Source: JASJGK01 sp033791585 | GTDB lineage: Bacteria > SAR324 > XYD2-FULL-50-16 | Direction of reading: 5' to 3' | Assembly (NCBI GenBank): GCA_033791585.1 | Contig: JASJGK010000099.1 | Span: 1 to 6,833 of the forward strand | DNA length: 6,833 nt | In this document: positions 6,368 through 6,833 of the stretch, in pieces | How positions within the stretch are numbered: position 1 is the stretch's first letter | Layout: each line of letters starts with the position of its first letter | The notes under the pieces: model-generated | Told to the model about the DNA's origin: nothing | Databases searched by the model: none | What the model saw: only the letters and a program-made list of their open reading frames with translations | Position numbers and translations under genes: made by a program

Positions 6368-6380
6368 CCTTCGGTTTTTT
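6350..6380 (+). terminator. Intrinsic terminator overlapping the end of gatC
   Basis: Positions 6350-6359 (CCAAAGGTTA) pair with 6365-6374 (TAACCTTCGG), one A/C mismatch in ten, around the loop TTGAG, followed by six T at 6375-6380. The 5' arm encodes the last gatC codons and the TAA stop opens the 3' arm. This marks the end of the dapD-gatC transcription unit, and a ribosome terminating at gatC would cover the hairpin, so translation and termination may interact. Confidence 0.85.
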
Positions 6381-6399
6381 CTAGGTCTATCTAATCTAG

Positions 6400-6443
6400 T
6401 TATTCGCGTAGCGAGTAAGTTTCCCTAAGCGATTTGTCGCTTA
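6400..6443 (+). repeat. Two-hairpin repeat, copy B (44 nt), downstream of gatC
   Basis: Hairpin 1 has stem TTATTCGC/GCGAGTAA (6400-6418, 8 bp with one T-G pair) and loop GTA. The linker GTTTCCC (6419-6425) is identical to copy A. Hairpin 2 has stem TAAGCGA/TCGCTTA (6426-6443, 7 bp) and loop TTTG. The element starts 20 nt after the T tract of the gatC terminator and is in sense with gatC. Architecture, arm lengths, loop lengths and linker equal those of copy A, while the stem bases differ in matched pairs. Confidence 0.75.
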
Positions 6444-6485
6444 CATATGGACAAAAGCCGCCTTCCTTTTGGTTACCCACTTCTT

Positions 6486-6520
6486 AACCCTGATCTTTCA
6501 GGGTTTCCCCCTCTTTTTTT
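6486..6520 (+). terminator. Terminator-like hairpin with distant T run
   Basis: AACCCTGA (6486-6493) pairs perfectly with TCAGGGTT (6498-6505) around the loop TCTT. Seven T at 6514-6520 follow after 8 nt, too far for a textbook intrinsic terminator. It could be a weak backup terminator behind gatC. Confidence 0.35.
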
Positions 6521-6638
6521 CGCCTCCACTCCCCCAAATTCCTTCTTTTACGCTTAACAGCTTCAAGTATTTTTTCTTTATTCCTCGCCGTGCCGCCCCT
6601 TAAGCCTTTCCTTTTAGATGCCCAATGCTTCGCCCATA

Positions 6639-6667
6639 TTGCTGGGTGGAAATTTTTAGGGTATAAT
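6639..6667 (+). promoter_or_regulatory. Candidate promoter pointing out of the right edge
   Basis: An exact TATAAT (6662-6667) is preceded, after 17 bp, by TTGCTG (6639-6644), which matches only the TTG half of TTGACA. Transcription would start near 6674 and could serve a gene beginning near the right edge. Confidence 0.35.
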
Positions 6668-6760
6668 TTTTAGCCCCCTCTCCTAAGGTCGTGCTGCTAA
6701 TTTTTCAAGTTTAGGGCTTATTTCTCTTAGGTAAGCTCCAAGTATTCGCTTAACTCTTTT

Positions 6761-6833
6761 GTGCCAGAGGGGAATGTAACGAGTGAAATATCCCTGCTAC
6801 CGGTCCCTAACTTTCAACAAAATTCATGGCTAG
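6761..6833 (+). CDS. Possible 5' end of an unidentified gene, partial at the right edge
   Basis: A GTG at 6761 opens a frame that stays open to the window end (24 codons), including SEISLLPVPNFQQNSWL. The pattern of a hydrophobic strand, then PV, then QN faintly recalls the start of some metallo-beta-lactamase-fold hydrolases of the glyoxalase II group, but no metal-binding motif is in view. There is no Shine-Dalgarno sequence, although most genes here lack one. A promoter-like sequence lies about 90 nt upstream. It overlaps a competing minus-strand frame, so it may not be real. Confidence 0.22.
   Translation, partial: MPEGNVTSEISLLPVPNFQQNSWL

Larger units (their letters stand above)
6444..6760. 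other. Pyrimidine-rich gene-free stretch, possible decayed minus-strand coding
   Basis: No confident gene is seen. The plus strand is strongly pyrimidine-rich, so the minus strand looks like a purine-rich coding strand. One minus frame is open for 61 codons (6669-6487, stop TAA 6486-6484), is about one third Lys plus Arg and includes NKEKILEAVKRKRRN, but has no ATG or GTG start. A second minus frame is open for 37 codons (6796-6686) and includes RVKRILGAYLRE. They lie in different frames with stops between. They may be fragments of a frameshifted gene or chance; I recognise no family. Confidence 0.3.

Noticed and set aside
6486..6520. Third copy of the two-hairpin repeat, because GTTTCCC also follows the hairpin at 6486-6505
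   Set aside because: The GTTTCCC overlaps the stem end instead of acting as a linker, the stem does not carry TCGC/GCGA, and no second hairpin follows.
6447..6557. 36-codon plus-strand ORF beginning ATG just after repeat copy B
   Set aside because: It is short, Pro/Phe/Leu-rich from the pyrimidine-rich strand, has no ribosome site or promoter, and crosses the terminator-like hairpin at 6486-6505.

Overview
This window looks like ordinary chromosomal DNA from a diderm (Gram-negative-type) bacterium of moderate GC content. It carries DAP-type murein and lysine genes, a DUF374 acyltransferase usually found in Gram-negatives, and uses TGA as a normal stop. The DapD is the long (~345 aa) Pseudomonas-like type, but the lineage cannot be fixed from the sequence alone. 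Five of the seven complete genes lack a clear Shine-Dalgarno sequence.

Left part (1-640, minus strand). The first 12 codons of a gene resembling hsdM (type I restriction-modification methylase) run off the left edge. To its right lie two tandem intrinsic terminators, a CCA-encoding tRNA-Leu(CAA) and that tRNA's promoter (exact TTGACA, 16-bp spacer, CATAAT). A gene-free stretch follows, with one short start-less reading frame.

Middle (641-6380). hinT (HIT-family hydrolase, minus strand) is divergent from a six-gene plus-strand cluster: dapD, a DUF374 acyltransferase, an adenosine-kinase-like PfkB sugar kinase, lysA, murB and gatC. Gaps are only 25, 44, 1, 7 and 21 nt, and an intrinsic terminator is built over the gatC stop codon, so this is very probably one operon. 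dapD and lysA are two steps of the DAP/lysine pathway. DAP and the MurB product UDP-MurNAc both feed murein precursors. The acyltransferase concerns lipids, the kinase nucleoside salvage, and gatC tRNA-dependent amidation; gatA and gatB are not next to it.

Right part (6381-6833). No confident gene is present. It holds a hairpin repeat, a terminator-like hairpin, a pyrimidine-rich stretch, a promoter-like sequence and possibly the first codons of a gene leaving the window.

The most unusual signal is a 44-nt element of two hairpins joined by GTTTCCC. It occurs twice, at 601-644 (minus) and 6400-6443 (plus), each immediately downstream of a gene and in that gene's sense orientation. The copies are gap-free and 32/44 identical, and all stem differences preserve pairing. 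This points to selection on a DNA or RNA fold and to a dispersed repeat or 3'-UTR RNA family. I see no other candidate for a new system; the coding core is housekeeping.
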